Shown: in pieces, positions 1 through 10,017 of the stretch
How positions within the stretch are numbered: the first letter of the stretch is position 1
How the letters are laid out: every line of letters begins with the position of its first letter
NCBI RefSeq assembly: GCF_000452705.1
Contig: NZ_CP007014.1
Location: 3,783,501 to 3,847,500, forward strand
Source of the DNA: Pseudomonas syringae CC1557
GTDB taxonomy: Bacteria; Pseudomonadota; Gammaproteobacteria; Pseudomonadales; Pseudomonadaceae
DNA: 64,000 nt
Reading direction: 5' to 3'
Made by a program: the position numbers and the translations under genes
The notes under the pieces: model-generated
Seen by the model: only the letters and a program-made list of their open reading frames with translations
What the model was told of the DNA's origin: nothing
The model's database searches: none

Positions 1-750
1 ATGAACATGGCCACCGACATCAATGCCTTGGCCGACAACGGCGGGCTGGTGCCAAAGGACTGGGTCACCCGTCTGCCGAACAACAGCGCGCCGTTCACCT
101 CGGCCACGGTGTTTATAGTGCGCAAGGGCAACCCGAAGGCCCTGAAAGACTGGCCGGACCTGATCAAGGACGGCGTCGAAGTGATCGTGCCCAACCCGAA
201 AACCTCGGGTAACGGCCGCTACACCTACCTGTCGGCCTGGGGCTACACCCTGAAAAACGGCGGCGATGAAGCCGCAGCGAAGAAATTCGTCGGCGATCTT
301 TTCCGCCACGTGCCGGTCCTCGACACGGGCGGTCGTGGCGCGACGACGACCTTCATGACCAACCAGATCGGTGACGTGCTGGTCACCTTCGAAAACGAGG
401 CCGAGATGATCGCCCGCGAATTCGGTCGTGATCAGTTCGAAGTGGTCTACCCGTCCGTGTCGGCAGAAGCCGAGCCGCCGGTGAGTGTCGTCGACAAAGT
501 AGTGGACAGGAAGAACTCCCGCCCACTGGCCGAGGAATACCTGAAATACCTGTGGTCGCCAGAAGGCCAGGAAATCGCCGCCAACAATTACTTGCGTCCG
601 CGCGATCCGCAAATTCTCGCCAAATTCAAGGATCGCTTCCCGAAAGTAGACTTTTTGTCAGTGGAGAAAACCTTCGGTGACTGGCGCACCGTGCAGAAGA
701 CCCACTTCGTTGACGGTGGCGTGTTCGATCAGATCTATCCGGGCAAATAA
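1..750 (+). CDS. sbp: Sulfate-binding periplasmic protein, 3' part (5' end outside window)
   Basis: Substrate-binding component of a sulfate/thiosulfate ABC importer, which captures sulfate in the periplasm and delivers it to the CysTWA permease. The 249 residues visible match the C-terminal three quarters of the Sbp/CysP family: the conserved stretches around NPKTSGNGRYTYL (residues about 65-77), GGRGATTTFM (about 111-120) and the closing FGDWRTVQKTHF are present. Family members are about 330-340 residues and start with a signal peptide, which is missing here, so the ATG at the first base is internal and the gene begins before the window. No permease gene follows: the gene ends at a strong hairpin terminator and the next gene is convergent. 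Identification is firm; the choice between Sbp and CysP is less so. Confidence 0.88.
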   Translation: MNMATDINALADNGGLVPKDWVTRLPNNSAPFTSATVFIVRKGNPKALKDWPDLIKDGVEVIVPNPKTSGNGRYTYLSAWGYTLKNGGDEAAAKKFVGDLFRHVPVLDTGGRGATTTFMTNQIGDVLVTFENEAEMIAREFGRDQFEVVYPSVSAEAEPPVSVVDKVVDRKNSRPLAEEYLKYLWSPEGQEIAANNYLRPRDPQILAKFKDRFPKVDFLSVEKTFGDWRTVQKTHFVDGGVFDQIYPGK

Positions 751-766
751 ACGCCACGCGCAATGC

Positions 767-797
767 AAAACGGCGACCTTCAAGGTCGCCGTTTTTG
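767..797. terminator. Bidirectional rho-independent terminator
   Basis: A 10-bp perfect stem (AACGGCGACC / GGTCGCCGTT) with a 5-nt loop has an A-run on its left and TTTTTG on its right, so it can end transcription from both sides. It lies between the sbp stop and the convergent end of the ccm operon. Confidence 0.85.
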
Positions 798-809
798 TTG
801 AAGCGCTAC

Positions 810-1217
810 TCAGTTACTGAACTGTTTACCCAGCCCGGCCGGCACGCCGCTGGCGTCAGTCGCTTGCCATGGGCCGTCGGGACTGGTTGCCCAGCTCCAG
901 CCGTTGTTCCACTGGTAATAGGTGCGCTGGCGGTAGAACGTATTGGGCTGATCGTCCATGACGTACACGCCCAGACGCGCATCCCAATGGCTGCCACCCC
1001 CCGGCGGCGGCGCGAAACTGGCCGAGGTTTTAGGCCCGGCAGGAGGTGCCTTCGCGGGCTCCGCTGGTGCCGGAGTCGGTCGTGGCGCGCCGGGCTGCTG
1101 GCCGCCCGGTAGAGTCGGGATCGGCTCCTGGCTGTGTGGCGGTGCCGGATGCTGGACGGCACAGGCACTCAGGCCAACGACCAGACCCAACAAGGTGATG
1201 CGTGCGGTACGGTACAT
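810..1217 (-). CDS. Proline-rich lipoprotein downstream of ccmI, function unknown
   Basis: A 135-residue protein with a lipoprotein signal peptide: basic MYRTAR start, hydrophobic core and lipobox LSAC with Cys19 as the lipidation site. After the cysteine comes a Pro/Ala-rich low-complexity linker (about residues 22-72), then a compact Trp/Tyr-rich C-terminal part (YYQWNNGWSW, PDGPWQ) that may form a small folded domain. The gene starts 10 nt after the ccmI stop on the same strand, so it is probably the last gene of the ccm operon, ending at the shared terminator. I do not recognise the family. The link with cytochrome c maturation is positional only. Confidence 0.75.
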   Translation of the reverse strand: MYRTARITLLGLVVGLSACAVQHPAPPHSQEPIPTLPGGQQPGAPRPTPAPAEPAKAPPAGPKTSASFAPPPGGGSHWDARLGVYVMDDQPNTFYRQRTYYQWNNGWSWATSPDGPWQATDASGVPAGLGKQFSN

Positions 1218-1227
1218 AAGCGATTCT

Positions 1228-2403
1228 CTAGTTATCCGGACTGTCGATGGTCAACACCTGCTGCGCAGAGGTATCGCTGGCCAGCGGCTGACTGCGGCCG
1301 ACCCACTCACCGGTGGTTGGCTGCCCCGCGCGCGATACTCGCGCAACCAGTTGGACTTGCGCAAAGGTCGACAGTTTCAGTTGCGGCAGCATTGCATCCG
1401 AATCACTCAGCTCAACCTCGGCAGGCAGGTCGGCCACCGTGATGCGCTTGACCGCGAGCGGCGCGGCCGGGCCATTGATGGCACGGGCGAAAATGAACAC
1501 GCTGTCAGTCGGCTGTACTTTTCCTTTGAGTGAGTCAGCCAACTCGACACGCACTTTAAGTGCCTTGGCCTTCATCGGCTGTCCAGCAAGGTGCTCTCGG
1601 GCGCGGGCAATTCCGCCTTCCAGTGCCGAACGCGATGCGTCCTGAGCAGGCAACGCCGCCAGCAGCCGGGTCCAGTAATCCACCGCTGCCTGATAACGCT
1701 GCGTTTCAAACGCGGCGATCCCCAGCAGACCCAGGCTGGTGACCTCTTTGGGATCGGCCTGCAGCGCTTCATCGGTCAGCGCTTGCACCTGCGGGGTGAA
1801 GTGCTTGTCGCTGGCAAAATACACGGCCTGCGCCCATTGCCCGAGCAACTCCGGCTGCCTTCCGGCCAAGGCAACCGAACGCTCGAACAGGCGTGCAGCA
1901 TCGCCGGGACGATTCTGCGCCATGTAGCTGCGCGCCAGAAAATACAGGTTTTCGGCCGAATCCGGCTGGGCCTGCACGCTGCGCTCCAGACGCCGGGTCA
2001 TGTCGGCCAGCGAGGTCGGCGGCTGAGCAAATTCACGACTCAGCTCGACGCGGTCACTCGCCCCCAGAGTCAGATAACCCGCCAGCCCGAGCAGCGGCAC
2101 CAGTACCGAAGCCAGCAACAAGGCAGGCCTGCCCAGCCGGGAGCTGCGAGCGGGTTCGGCGCCTTCGGTGTCGGCAAGCAACTCGCGGGCAGCTTCGGCG
2201 CGCGCGTCCTGCAACTGTTCTAACGACAACACGTCCTGCTGCTGTTGCGCCTGCAACTCGGCCAGTCGCTCCTGATACAGCGCCACATTCAGCGCGGTGC
2301 GGTCTTCCTCACGCTGCGCACGATGGCCGCGCAGCACCGGAATCAGTAAAAAGCCCAGCGCCACCAACAGCAACGCGCCGATTGCCATCCAGAAGTCAAT
2401 CAT
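1228..2403 (-). CDS. ccmI: Cytochrome c maturation protein CcmI (CycH)
   Basis: CcmI binds the C-terminal region of apocytochromes c and presents them to the CcmF/CcmH heme ligation complex in the periplasm. The 391-residue protein starts with two membrane segments' worth of hydrophobic sequence, first at about residues 1-25 ([17 protein letters not shown]) and again near 95-115, separated by a Glu/Gln-rich, probably leucine-zipper-like cytoplasmic loop. TPR-like helices follow (about 130-260: [23 protein letters not shown], in part), and a C-terminal beta-rich domain closes the protein. Its ATG overlaps the ccmH stop by 4 nt (ATGA). Length and architecture fit pseudomonad CcmI; it is the last ccm gene. 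Confidence 0.93.
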   Translation of the reverse strand: MIDFWMAIGALLLVALGFLLIPVLRGHRAQREEDRTALNVALYQERLAELQAQQQQDVLSLEQLQDARAEAARELLADTEGAEPARSSRLGRPALLLASVLVPLLGLAGYLTLGASDRVELSREFAQPPTSLADMTRRLERSVQAQPDSAENLYFLARSYMAQNRPGDAARLFERSVALAGRQPELLGQWAQAVYFASDKHFTPQVQALTDEALQADPKEVTSLGLLGIAAFETQRYQAAVDYWTRLLAALPAQDASRSALEGGIARAREHLAGQPMKAKALKVRVELADSLKGKVQPTDSVFIFARAINGPAAPLAVKRITVADLPAEVELSDSDAMLPQLKLSTFAQVQLVARVSRAGQPTTGEWVGRSQPLASDTSAQQVLTIDSPDN

Positions 2404-2870
2404 GCGCGGTGATCGTCCAGCAGTCTGGCGAGGCGCTGTTGCTCATCATCGGATAATTGCGCCGCGTGTTCAGGGAGCTGCTTGCGACGACGCACGACGA
2501 TAAAACCGATCACCACAACGCCGCCGAGCAACAGACCGGCCGGGCCGAACCACAACAGCCAGGTGCGCGCACTGAGGCTTGGCTTGTAGCGCACGAAGTC
2601 GCCGTAGCGGTCGACCATAAAATCGATGATCTGCTGATTGCTCTGCCCTTCACCCAGCATGCGGTAGATTTCCTTGCGCAGGTCGGCGGCGATGGGTGCA
2701 TTTGAATCGGCGATGTCCTGATTCTGGCATTTGGGGCAACGCAGCTCGCGGGTCAGTTCGCTGTAACGAGCGCGCTCGGCGTCGTCACGAAAGGTGTAGG
2801 CATCAATGGCCGCCTGGGCAATACCGTATGGCAACAGGTTCAGCAGCAAGACGAAAAGCCAGCGCCTCAT
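2400..2870 (-). CDS. ccmH: Cytochrome c maturation thioreductase CcmH (CycL)
   Basis: CcmH keeps apocytochrome c heme-binding cysteines reduced for heme ligation, working with CcmG and CcmF on the periplasmic face of the inner membrane. The 156-residue protein has a cleavable signal (cut near AQA, residues 18-20), the diagnostic redox motif LRCPKCQ with Cys45 and Cys48, the conserved NSxAPIAxDLR region after it, and a single C-terminal membrane anchor (about 108-128, [21 protein letters not shown] in part). It is the short CcmH form, with the TPR part supplied by separate CcmI. The start codon overlaps the ccmG stop by 4 nt. Confidence 0.95.
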   Translation of the reverse strand: MRRWLFVLLLNLLPYGIAQAAIDAYTFRDDAERARYSELTRELRCPKCQNQDIADSNAPIAADLRKEIYRMLGEGQSNQQIIDFMVDRYGDFVRYKPSLSARTWLLWFGPAGLLLGGVVVIGFIVVRRRKQLPEHAAQLSDDEQQRLARLLDDHRA

Positions 2871-3403
2871 GGTCTGCCCTCATCAACCAGCGCCTGATAG
2901 CGCGCCGCGAGTTTTTCACGCCAGACCGCATCGTCGACAACGCCGACGTGTTTGTAACGAATGATGCCCTGACGGTCGATCAGAAAGGTTTCCGGCGCGC
3001 CATACACGCCGAGATTCAGGCCCAACGTGCCCTCGTCGTCGCGGATATTGAGCCGGTAAGGATTATGAAATTCCTTGAGCCATTTGATTGCATCGGCGTT
3101 GACGTCCTTGTAGTTCACGCCGTAGATCAATACGCCCTGCTGCGCCAGACGAGTGAGCACTGGATGCTCTTCCCGGCATGCCACACACCAGGTGCCCCAG
3201 ACATTGACCAACGCCGGTTTACCCAACAAATCGGCACGACTCAACACTCGGTCGCCCTGCACTTCGCGCAACGAAAACGCCGGAAACGGCTTACCGATCA
3301 GCGCCGAGGGCAGTTCGGCAGGGTCCAGGTACAGGCCGCGATACAGAAACGCTGCTACGCCGAGAAACAGCACCAGCGGAAGTAACATGATCCAGCGTTT
3401 CAT
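2867..3403 (-). CDS. ccmG: Thiol:disulfide interchange protein CcmG/DsbE
   Basis: A membrane-anchored periplasmic thioredoxin that passes reducing equivalents from DsbD/CcdA to CcmH and apocytochromes. It is 178 residues with an uncleaved N-terminal anchor (about 4-22), then a TlpA/ResA-type thioredoxin fold. The active site WCVAC (Cys73, Cys76) is followed by the acidic REEHP segment typical of DsbE, and the characteristic GVYGAPETFLID cis-proline loop lies near residues 131-142. It overlaps ccmF and ccmH by 4 nt at each end, so translation of the group is probably coupled. Confidence 0.95.
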   Translation of the reverse strand: MKRWIMLLPLVLFLGVAAFLYRGLYLDPAELPSALIGKPFPAFSLREVQGDRVLSRADLLGKPALVNVWGTWCVACREEHPVLTRLAQQGVLIYGVNYKDVNADAIKWLKEFHNPYRLNIRDDEGTLGLNLGVYGAPETFLIDRQGIIRYKHVGVVDDAVWREKLAARYQALVDEGRP

Positions 3404-5373
3404 AGCGCAGCTCCCGACATGCCCAGCGCTTCACGCACCCTGCTTTTGACTTGGGTGCGATAACGGCGGTCCAGCGCCGCCAGCACACCGCCCAGCCCGG
3501 TCAGCAACCCACCGAACCAGATCCAGCGCACGAAGGGTTTGACGTGAACCCGCACCGCCCAGGCGCCATTGCCCAATGGTTCACCCAGCGCCACGTACAG
3601 GTCACGGCTGAACCCGGCGTCGATGCCGGCTTCGGTCATCATCGACTGTTGCACGGTGTACAGGCGTTTTTCCGGGTGCAGTTCGGTGAGCTGTACGCCG
3701 TTGCGCAGCACGCGAAGCGTGCCGCGATCCGAAATAAAGTTTGGCCCTTCATAGTGCTTGGCGCCCTCGAACACGAACACATAACCGCCCAGTTCAGTGG
3801 ACTCGCCGGGGGCCATGCGCAGGTCGCGCTCGGCACTGTTCTGGCTCGACAAGACCACACCCAGCGCGCACACCACGATGCCCAGATGAGCCAATTGCAT
3901 GCCCCAGTAACTGCGGGCCAGGCTGCTGGCGCCCTTGAGCAGGCCCTTGTGACGCGTCTTGTCAAACAGGTCGCGAAGCCCGGCCAGCAACACCCAGGCG
4001 GCGAGCATGAAGGTTGCCAGCACCGCCCACTGGAAATCACCCATGACCACCCCGGCGATCACCGCCAACAACGCGCTGCCAATCAGCACCGGGGCGAGCA
4101 TGCCCAGCAGCCACTTCAGCGGCGTGTCCTTCCAGCGCACCAGTACGCCGACTGCCATGACCGCCAGCAACACGCCCATCAACGGCACGAACAAGGCGTT
4201 GAAATAAGGCGGGCCGACCGACATCTTGGCGCCGCTCATGGCGTCGATGACCAATGGATAGAGCGTGCCGAGCAGGATCATTGACGCGGCAACCACCAGC
4301 AGCAGGTTATTGCCGAGCAACAAGGTCTCCCGCGACCACAGGCCAAAGCCGACGTGGCTTTTCACCACCGGCGCACGAACCGCGAACAGGGTCAGCGAGC
4401 CCCCGACCACGACCAGCAGGAACATCAGGATAAACACGCCACGCGCAGGGTCCGAGGCAAAGGCATGCACCGAGGTCAGCACCCCCGAACGGACCAGAAA
4501 CGTACCCAGCAGGCTCAGGGAAAACGCCGCAATCGCCAGCAACACCGTCCAGCTCTTGAACACGCCGCGCTTTTCCGTGACCGCCAGTGAGTGAATAAGC
4601 GCGGTGCCGACCAGCCACGGCATGAACGAGGCATTTTCCACCGGGTCCCAGAACCACCAGCCGCCCCAGCCCAGTTCGTAATAGGCCCACCATGAACCGA
4701 GGCTGATACCGATGCCAAGACAGGCCCAGGCGACCAGCGTCCACGGTCGCGACCAGCGTGCCCAGGCAGCGTCAAGTCTCCCGCCGAGCAAGGCCGCAAT
4801 GGCAAACGCAAAGGCCACCGAAAAACCGACGTAACCCATGTACAGCATCGGTGGATGCACGATCAGGCCGATGTCCTGCAACAATGGGTTGAGATCACGA
4901 CCGTTGGCGGGCATCTGCGGCAACAGACGTGCGAAAGGATTGGAGGTGAGGATCAGAAACAGCAGGAAACCCAGGCTGATCATGCCCATCACTGCCAGCA
5001 CTCGCGCCAGCATCTCTTGTGGCAATTGCCGGGAAAATACCGACACTGCAAAGGTCCAGCCGCCAAGGATCAGCGCCCAGAGCAGCAACGAGCCTTCATG
5101 CGCGCCCCATACGGCACTGAACTTGTAGTACCACGGCAGCGCGGTATTGGAATTCTGCGCCACATAGGCGACGGAAAAGTCGTCGACCATAAAGGCGTAG
5201 GTCAGGCAACCGAAGGCGAAGATCAGAAAACTGAACTGCCCCCAGGCTGCCGGGCGTGCGAGGCTCATCCACAGTCGGTCGCCTCGCCAGGCACCGATCA
5301 GCGGAATGATCGCCTGCACCAGCGCAAAGCCCAGCGCCAGAATCATGGCCAGGTGGCCGAGTTCGGGGATCAT
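3400..5373 (-). CDS. ccmF: Heme lyase subunit CcmF
   Basis: CcmF is the large polytopic subunit of the holocytochrome c synthetase: it takes heme from holo-CcmE and attaches it to apocytochrome CxxCH motifs. The 657-residue protein shows many membrane segments and the signature tryptophan-rich WWD loop ([16 protein letters not shown], residues 236-251), with conserved periplasmic histidines nearby (AHEGSLLLW at 91-99; [10 protein letters not shown] at 172-181). Length is as expected for proteobacterial CcmF. The start overlaps ccmE and the end overlaps ccmG, each by 4 nt. Confidence 0.96.
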   Translation of the reverse strand: MIPELGHLAMILALGFALVQAIIPLIGAWRGDRLWMSLARPAAWGQFSFLIFAFGCLTYAFMVDDFSVAYVAQNSNTALPWYYKFSAVWGAHEGSLLLWALILGGWTFAVSVFSRQLPQEMLARVLAVMGMISLGFLLFLILTSNPFARLLPQMPANGRDLNPLLQDIGLIVHPPMLYMGYVGFSVAFAFAIAALLGGRLDAAWARWSRPWTLVAWACLGIGISLGSWWAYYELGWGGWWFWDPVENASFMPWLVGTALIHSLAVTEKRGVFKSWTVLLAIAAFSLSLLGTFLVRSGVLTSVHAFASDPARGVFILMFLLVVVGGSLTLFAVRAPVVKSHVGFGLWSRETLLLGNNLLLVVAASMILLGTLYPLVIDAMSGAKMSVGPPYFNALFVPLMGVLLAVMAVGVLVRWKDTPLKWLLGMLAPVLIGSALLAVIAGVVMGDFQWAVLATFMLAAWVLLAGLRDLFDKTRHKGLLKGASSLARSYWGMQLAHLGIVVCALGVVLSSQNSAERDLRMAPGESTELGGYVFVFEGAKHYEGPNFISDRGTLRVLRNGVQLTELHPEKRLYTVQQSMMTEAGIDAGFSRDLYVALGEPLGNGAWAVRVHVKPFVRWIWFGGLLTGLGGVLAALDRRYRTQVKSRVREALGMSGAAL

Positions 5374-5855
5374 CGATCAGTCTCGCTTGCGGGCACGCTC
5401 ACAGGGACAAAGGGCGCAGCCGGTGCTGGCTGGCCGTTTTCGCGCAACGCCTTGGTCACTTCCGGCGGCATATACTTCTCGTCGTGCTTGGCCAGCACTT
5501 CATCGGCCACCACTACGCCCTGAGCATCAAGCTTGCCCAACGCCACGATGCCCTGCCCTTCGCGGAACAGGTCAGGCAGGATGCCACGATAGGTGATGGT
5601 CACCGACTTGTTGAAATCGGTGACCACAAAGCGCACGTCCAGCGAGTCGGCGGAGCGCTGCAACGAGCCTTTTTCCACCATGCCACCGGCACGAATACGG
5701 GTATCCAGCGGTGCCTCGCCATTGGCGATCTGGCTTGGCGTATAGAACAGATTGATATTTTCCTTCAGCGCGCTGAGCGCCAGGCTCACGGACAGGCCGA
5801 CACCGAGCAGCACGGCAAGAATGATCAGCAGACGCTTTTTGCGCAGCGGCTTCAC
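5370..5855 (-). CDS. ccmE: Periplasmic heme chaperone CcmE
   Basis: CcmE binds heme covalently through a histidine on the periplasmic side and shuttles it from CcmABCD to CcmF. I place the start at a GTG ([10 protein letters not shown]) rather than at an upstream ATG 33 codons earlier, because the GTG overlaps the ccmD stop as GTGA, matching the other junctions here, and gives 161 residues, the usual family length. The protein has a basic start, one anchor (about 9-29), the beta-barrel domain, and the heme-binding His124 in the motif LAKHDEKY. A Pro/Ala-rich tail follows. Confidence 0.94.
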   Translation of the reverse strand: MKPLRKKRLLIILAVLLGVGLSVSLALSALKENINLFYTPSQIANGEAPLDTRIRAGGMVEKGSLQRSADSLDVRFVVTDFNKSVTITYRGILPDLFREGQGIVALGKLDAQGVVVADEVLAKHDEKYMPPEVTKALRENGQPAPAAPFVPVSVPASETDR

Positions 5856-6028
5856 GGCCTGTTCTCCCGCTTCAAGCGCTGCGCCTGTTGCTTTAAATAC
5901 CGCCGCCGTGCCAGTAACGGCAGCGCCACGTTGATCAGCAACACCAACGCACATAGGCCGTAAGCCGACCAGACAAACAATCCGTGACGGCCCATGGCGA
6001 TAAAGTCGCTGAATGATTCGAAGCTCAA
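5852..6028 (-). CDS. ccmD: Heme exporter small subunit CcmD
   Basis: CcmD is a small single-pass protein needed for release of holo-CcmE from the CcmABC complex. Starting at TTG (read as Met; next residues [12 protein letters not shown]) gives 58 residues, the normal CcmD size, with one membrane helix (about 18-38) and a basic C-terminal tail ([14 protein letters not shown]). The TTG overlaps the ccmC stop as TTGA, while the upstream in-frame ATG would overlap ccmC by more than 60 nt. Small size makes homology weak, but position and architecture are decisive. Confidence 0.88.
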   Translation of the reverse strand: MSFESFSDFIAMGRHGLFVWSAYGLCALVLLINVALPLLARRRYLKQQAQRLKRENRP

Positions 6029-6828
6029 GGCCTGTTCTCCGGCTGCGCAGGCATTTGCCCCAGGCTGCGCATCACCTCCGCCTTGACCCACTGGCTCCGC
6101 GATTCGCGGCGCAGCACTTCAAGCCGCATGCGCAATGCCAGCACCACGCCGAAAAAACAGTAGAAACCCAGGACCGTAAACAGCAGCGGCAGCCACATTT
6201 CGGCAGGCATCGTCGGTTTTTCCGTGAGGCTGAACGTGGCGCCCTGATGCAGGGTGTTCCACCACTCCACCGAGTATTTGATGATCGGGATATTCACCAC
6301 GCCAACGATAGCCAGTACTGCGCAGGCCTTGGCCGCGCTGTCGCGGTTGCTGATCGCATTGCCCAGCGCGATCAGGCCGAAATACAGGAACAGCAGAATC
6401 AGCATCGACGTCAGACGCGCATCCCAGACCCACCAGGCGCCCCAGGTCGGCTTGCCCCAGATCGCCCCTGTCGCCAGCGCCAGCGCGGTCATCCAGGCAC
6501 CAATGGGCGCGGCGCAGTGCAGCGCGACATCGGCCAGCTTGATCTTCCACACCAGCCCGACCACGCCGCACACGGCCAGCATCACATAGCAGGACTGCGC
6601 AAGCAGCGCGGCAGGCACATGGATGTAGATGATCCGGAAACTGTTGCCCTGCTGGTAATCCGGCGGCGCGAACGCCAGGCCCCAGACGATGCCGATACCC
6701 AGCAACAGACAGGCGGCGACACTCAGCCACGGCAGCAAGCGTGCGCTGATACGGTAAAAACCTTTCGGCGAGCCGAGGGTATGAAACCAGGCCCAACCGA
6801 TGCTGCTTTTCATAGCGTCGCTTTTCAT
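6025..6828 (-). CDS. ccmC: Heme handling protein CcmC
   Basis: CcmC is a six-helix inner-membrane protein that attaches heme to CcmE. The 267-residue sequence carries the WWD signature ([12 protein letters not shown], from residue 129) and the conserved His of YIHVPAA (His70). An in-frame ATG five codons in (MKSSIGWAW) is an equally possible start. The gap to ccmB is 54 nt, the only ccm junction in the operon that is not a 4-nt overlap, and the end overlaps ccmD. Confidence 0.95.
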   Translation of the reverse strand: MKSDAMKSSIGWAWFHTLGSPKGFYRISARLLPWLSVAACLLLGIGIVWGLAFAPPDYQQGNSFRIIYIHVPAALLAQSCYVMLAVCGVVGLVWKIKLADVALHCAAPIGAWMTALALATGAIWGKPTWGAWWVWDARLTSMLILLFLYFGLIALGNAISNRDSAAKACAVLAIVGVVNIPIIKYSVEWWNTLHQGATFSLTEKPTMPAEMWLPLLFTVLGFYCFFGVVLALRMRLEVLRRESRSQWVKAEVMRSLGQMPAQPENRP

Positions 6829-6882
6829 CAGGTGTTTCCAGGGTTTTGCAGGGCATCGGCAGTACCGATCCCGGAACCTCGA

Positions 6883-7554
6883 TTATTCACCGACGCTGAT
6901 CTTCAGGCCGGCAGCTATTGCAAAGGGTGTCAGGGTGATCGCCAGAGCCGTCAGGCTGCCCAACCATAAAAGGTAGCCGGTCACGGGCATGCCCTGCAGG
7001 GCAGCTTGCAGCGCAGCACTGCCCAGGATCAGCACCGGGATATACAGCGGCAGGATCAGCAAGGCGAGCAACAGGCCGCCGCGCTTCAAACCGACCGTCA
7101 ACGCCGCGCCCACTGCGCCCATCAGGCTGAGCACCGGCGTGCCCAGTAACAGCGACAGCATCAGCACCGGCAGGCAGCTCACCGGCAAGCCGAGCATTAA
7201 CCCCAGCACGGGCGACAACAGTACCAGCGCCAGCCCGGAAAAAACCCAGTGTGCCAGTACTTTGCTCAGAACCAGAAGCGCCAAAGGGTACGGCGAAAGG
7301 ACCCACTGTTCCAGCGAGCCGTCCTCGAAATCGCTGCGAAACAGCCCGTCCAGCGAGAGCAGCACGGCTAACAGGGCCGCGACCCAGACCAGTCCGGGCG
7401 ACAAGGTTTGCAACAATTGCGCGTCCGGGCCAATGGCCAACGGGAACAAGGCAATCACCAGTGCAAAGAACACCAGAGGATTGACCAGCTCTGCCGGGCG
7501 ACGCGCCAGCAGTTTTGCTTCACGCACCATCAACAATACAAAGACAGTGCTCAT
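6883..7554 (-). CDS. ccmB: Heme exporter membrane subunit CcmB
   Basis: CcmB is the membrane partner of the CcmA ATPase in the complex that releases holo-CcmE. The 223 residues contain about six hydrophobic segments and the family start [15 protein letters not shown] followed by R-R-P-A-E-L. The ATG chosen overlaps the ccmA stop as ATGA; a GTG three codons upstream is less likely. The product has no obvious binding motif, as expected for this subunit. Confidence 0.94.
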   Translation of the reverse strand: MSTVFVLLMVREAKLLARRPAELVNPLVFFALVIALFPLAIGPDAQLLQTLSPGLVWVAALLAVLLSLDGLFRSDFEDGSLEQWVLSPYPLALLVLSKVLAHWVFSGLALVLLSPVLGLMLGLPVSCLPVLMLSLLLGTPVLSLMGAVGAALTVGLKRGGLLLALLILPLYIPVLILGSAALQAALQGMPVTGYLLWLGSLTALAITLTPFAIAAGLKISVGE

Positions 7555-8192
7555 GCTGAACACTGCGCCAGATCAAGCTCGCGATAACCCGCGGGCGAGC
7601 GACTCAAGGTGTGGTGAGTGGTCATGACGACCATGCCGCCCTGCTCACAGTGTTCTGCCAGATGATTTTCCAGTTGGGCGATGCCTTGCCGGTCGAGCGC
7701 GGTGAAGGGTTCATCAAGCATCCACAACGGCGGGCCAGGCAAATACAGGCGCGCCAGCGCCACCCGACGCTGTTGTCCGGCCGACAACGTGTGGCAGGGC
7801 GCGTCCTCGAAACCGGTCAGCCCGACCGAACCCAGCGCCTGCACAATAGCGTCGGAACTGGCTGGCTGATGCAAGGCACACAGCCATGCCAGGTTTTCCA
7901 GCGGCGTAAGCAGGTCTTTGAGCGCCGGCGCATGGCCGATCCACAACAGGTTGCGGCCGGGCTCTGCACGCTGCCGGTCGAGCGGCTGGCCGTTGAGCAG
8001 TACCTGCCCGGCGGTCGGCTGCATCAACCCGCACAACACCCGCAGCAGGCTGGTCTTGCCGCAGCCATTGGGGCCGCTGACCTGCAACATCTCGCCGGAA
8101 CGCAGTTGCAGATCGAGGTTTTCGAACAGCACCCGCCAGTCCCGCTCACAGGCCAGAGCCTTCGCTTGCAAAAATGGGGGGACCGGGATCAT
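7551..8192 (-). CDS. ccmA: Heme exporter ATPase CcmA
   Basis: CcmA is the ABC ATPase of the CcmABCD complex; ATP hydrolysis drives release of heme-loaded CcmE. Starting at the ATG of MIPVPPFLQ gives 213 residues, with Walker [10 protein letters not shown] (40-48), signature LSAGQQRR, Walker [13 protein letters not shown] and the switch His in TTHH. A GTG-type extension 16 codons upstream looks non-coding. This is the first gene of the minus-strand operon; the 190 nt to the divergent fliK-like gene should hold both promoters. Confidence 0.95.
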   Translation of the reverse strand: MIPVPPFLQAKALACERDWRVLFENLDLQLRSGEMLQVSGPNGCGKTSLLRVLCGLMQPTAGQVLLNGQPLDRQRAEPGRNLLWIGHAPALKDLLTPLENLAWLCALHQPASSDAIVQALGSVGLTGFEDAPCHTLSAGQQRRVALARLYLPGPPLWMLDEPFTALDRQGIAQLENHLAEHCEQGGMVVMTTHHTLSRSPAGYRELDLAQCSA

Positions 8193-8382
8193 TGGGCATT
8201 TCCAGTGCTGTTGCGTCGCGAAATGTGCCAAAACAGACACATACGGAGTGAAAGACGGTTCAAGTCGGGATTGATGCAGCCGTTACATGAAGAGAAGTTA
8301 ATGGCGCCCGGCCCGGTTTCGGCCGGTATTATACATGCGAGTCCTGTTATCAAAGGGGCAATTTCCTCAGGTCGATATTTCA

Positions 8383-10017
8383 ATGACAGGCGACATCACC
8401 AGCGTTCCGGCGACAGCCCCCATCACGACACTGCTACGCGCCGGTGTTTCTCCTGCACAGGTCCTGACCCTGCTGCATTCTTCGGAAAACCTGATTCCCG
8501 AAGGCGAAACCGTCGACGCCGAAGTGCTGACCCTCAAGCAGGTCAACCAGAATTTCCAGTTGCTGCTGCGCCTGGTACTGGCCAACGGCACCCAGACCAA
8601 TTTGCCGGTCAGCAGCAGCGTGCCGTTCACCCCCGGCAGCCTGCTGCAAGTGGCGCAGGCGTCGTCCAATGAGCTGACCCTGAGCCTGCAACAACTCAAC
8701 AACGCGCTGAAGAACTCGATGACCAGCATCGACACTCGTCAGTTGCCCGCGGGCACGCTATTACAGGGCAAGGTGCTGACCAGCCAGGAACTCAGCCCGG
8801 CGACCAATCCGACGAACGTCCCCAACCCGGCCGCGACGACGCCCACTTATCGCTCCATCGTCATGCTGCTCAACACCGCATTGGCGGGTTCCAGCCTGAC
8901 CATCGAAAGCCCGCAGCCATTGACCGTCGGCAGCCTGCTCAGCGCTCAGGTGCAGGGCAGCCAGGCCTTGAACTTCGTCGCCCTGCCCAGCCGGTTCGAT
9001 CAACTGGCGCTGGCCCAGCAACTGACCACCCAGCAAAATCGTCAGGGCTCGCTGGAAAACCTGATCAACGCCCTGCAAAACCTGCCGGGCAGTAATCCGC
9101 TCAATGGCAACCCGGCCAGTTCTCCGATCAGCGCCCAGCTGCAAGCCAGCATCGCCCAGTTGCTCGACGACCTGCCCGACATTCAGCAAATGACCACGCC
9201 TAAAGGTGTCGCTCAGGCCCTCAACGCCAGCGGCGCGTTTCTGGAGGCAAAACTGCTCGCCGGTCTGAACCCGATGCAAGCCCCGGACATGAAGGCCAAT
9301 CTGATGCGCCTGATCAGTCAGATTCTGCCAGGGCTGCCGGAAAATCAGTCCTATGGTGCAGCAGCGGCTTCAAACACCCTGGCGCGCGCCATGCCCAATG
9401 CGATGCGCTATGCGCTGGGAACGCTGGGCATGGTTGCCGCACGCACGCCACCAGGCAGCTTCCCGCTGCCGTCGCGCAATGTCAGCGGCGGTGAGCAGGA
9501 AGAGGATCTGGAGATCCTGCTGAAGCTGGCCGCAGCCGCCGTTTCACGTTTGCAAAGCCATCAACTGGGCGGGCTGGAGCAGACGCGTACCAATGCCGAC
9601 GGCACCCAGGTGACCACTTGGCAACTGGAAGTGCCTATGCGCAACGCCCATGACATCGTCCCGTTGCAGGTAAAAGTGCAGCGTGAAGACAAGCCGGACC
9701 CGGAAAGCGGCGAAGAGCGGGACAACATAGAGATCACCGAGAACCGCGAAAGACTCTGGAAAGTCGATCTGGCGTTTGATCTCGAGCCGCTGGGGCCGAT
9801 GCAAGTGAATGCGCAACTGCTGCGTGGCACGTTGTCCAGCCAACTGTGGGCCGAACGCCCCGACAGCGCCGCGCTGATCGAACATGAACTGGGGTATTTA
9901 CGCGAGCGGCTGACGGCATGTGGTCTGACGGTCGGTGAGCTGGCCTGCAACCACGGAACTCCGCCGCAGGGACCACGCACTGCCCTTGAACAACGCTGGA
10001 TCGACGAGAACGCCTGA
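8383..10017 (+). CDS. FliK-like flagellar hook-length control family protein
   Basis: A 544-residue protein with a long, Gln/Asn/Ser/Pro-rich N-terminal two thirds of low complexity and a compact C-terminal domain resembling the FliK/Flg_hook substrate-specificity domain (about residues 390-500: W-x-V-DLAFDLEPLGPMQVNAQL, in part, then WAERPDSAALIEHELGYLRERL). Such proteins act as rulers that switch a type III export gate. The ATG used is the second in frame; another lies 48 nt upstream. Its partner gene overlaps by one base (TGATG). This pair lies outside any flagellar cluster visible here, so it is probably a second, orphan copy rather than the canonical fliK. Confidence 0.75.
   Translation: MTGDITSVPATAPITTLLRAGVSPAQVLTLLHSSENLIPEGETVDAEVLTLKQVNQNFQLLLRLVLANGTQTNLPVSSSVPFTPGSLLQVAQASSNELTLSLQQLNNALKNSMTSIDTRQLPAGTLLQGKVLTSQELSPATNPTNVPNPAATTPTYRSIVMLLNTALAGSSLTIESPQPLTVGSLLSAQVQGSQALNFVALPSRFDQLALAQQLTTQQNRQGSLENLINALQNLPGSNPLNGNPASSPISAQLQASIAQLLDDLPDIQQMTTPKGVAQALNASGAFLEAKLLAGLNPMQAPDMKANLMRLISQILPGLPENQSYGAAAASNTLARAMPNAMRYALGTLGMVAARTPPGSFPLPSRNVSGGEQEEDLEILLKLAAAAVSRLQSHQLGGLEQTRTNADGTQVTTWQLEVPMRNAHDIVPLQVKVQREDKPDPESGEERDNIEITENRERLWKVDLAFDLEPLGPMQVNAQLLRGTLSSQLWAERPDSAALIEHELGYLRERLTACGLTVGELACNHGTPPQGPRTALEQRWIDENA

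Noticed and set aside
5856..5954. Longer CcmE with an upstream ATG start
   Set aside because: The extra 33 codons overlap ccmD and lack family similarity; GTGA overlap and length favour the GTG start.
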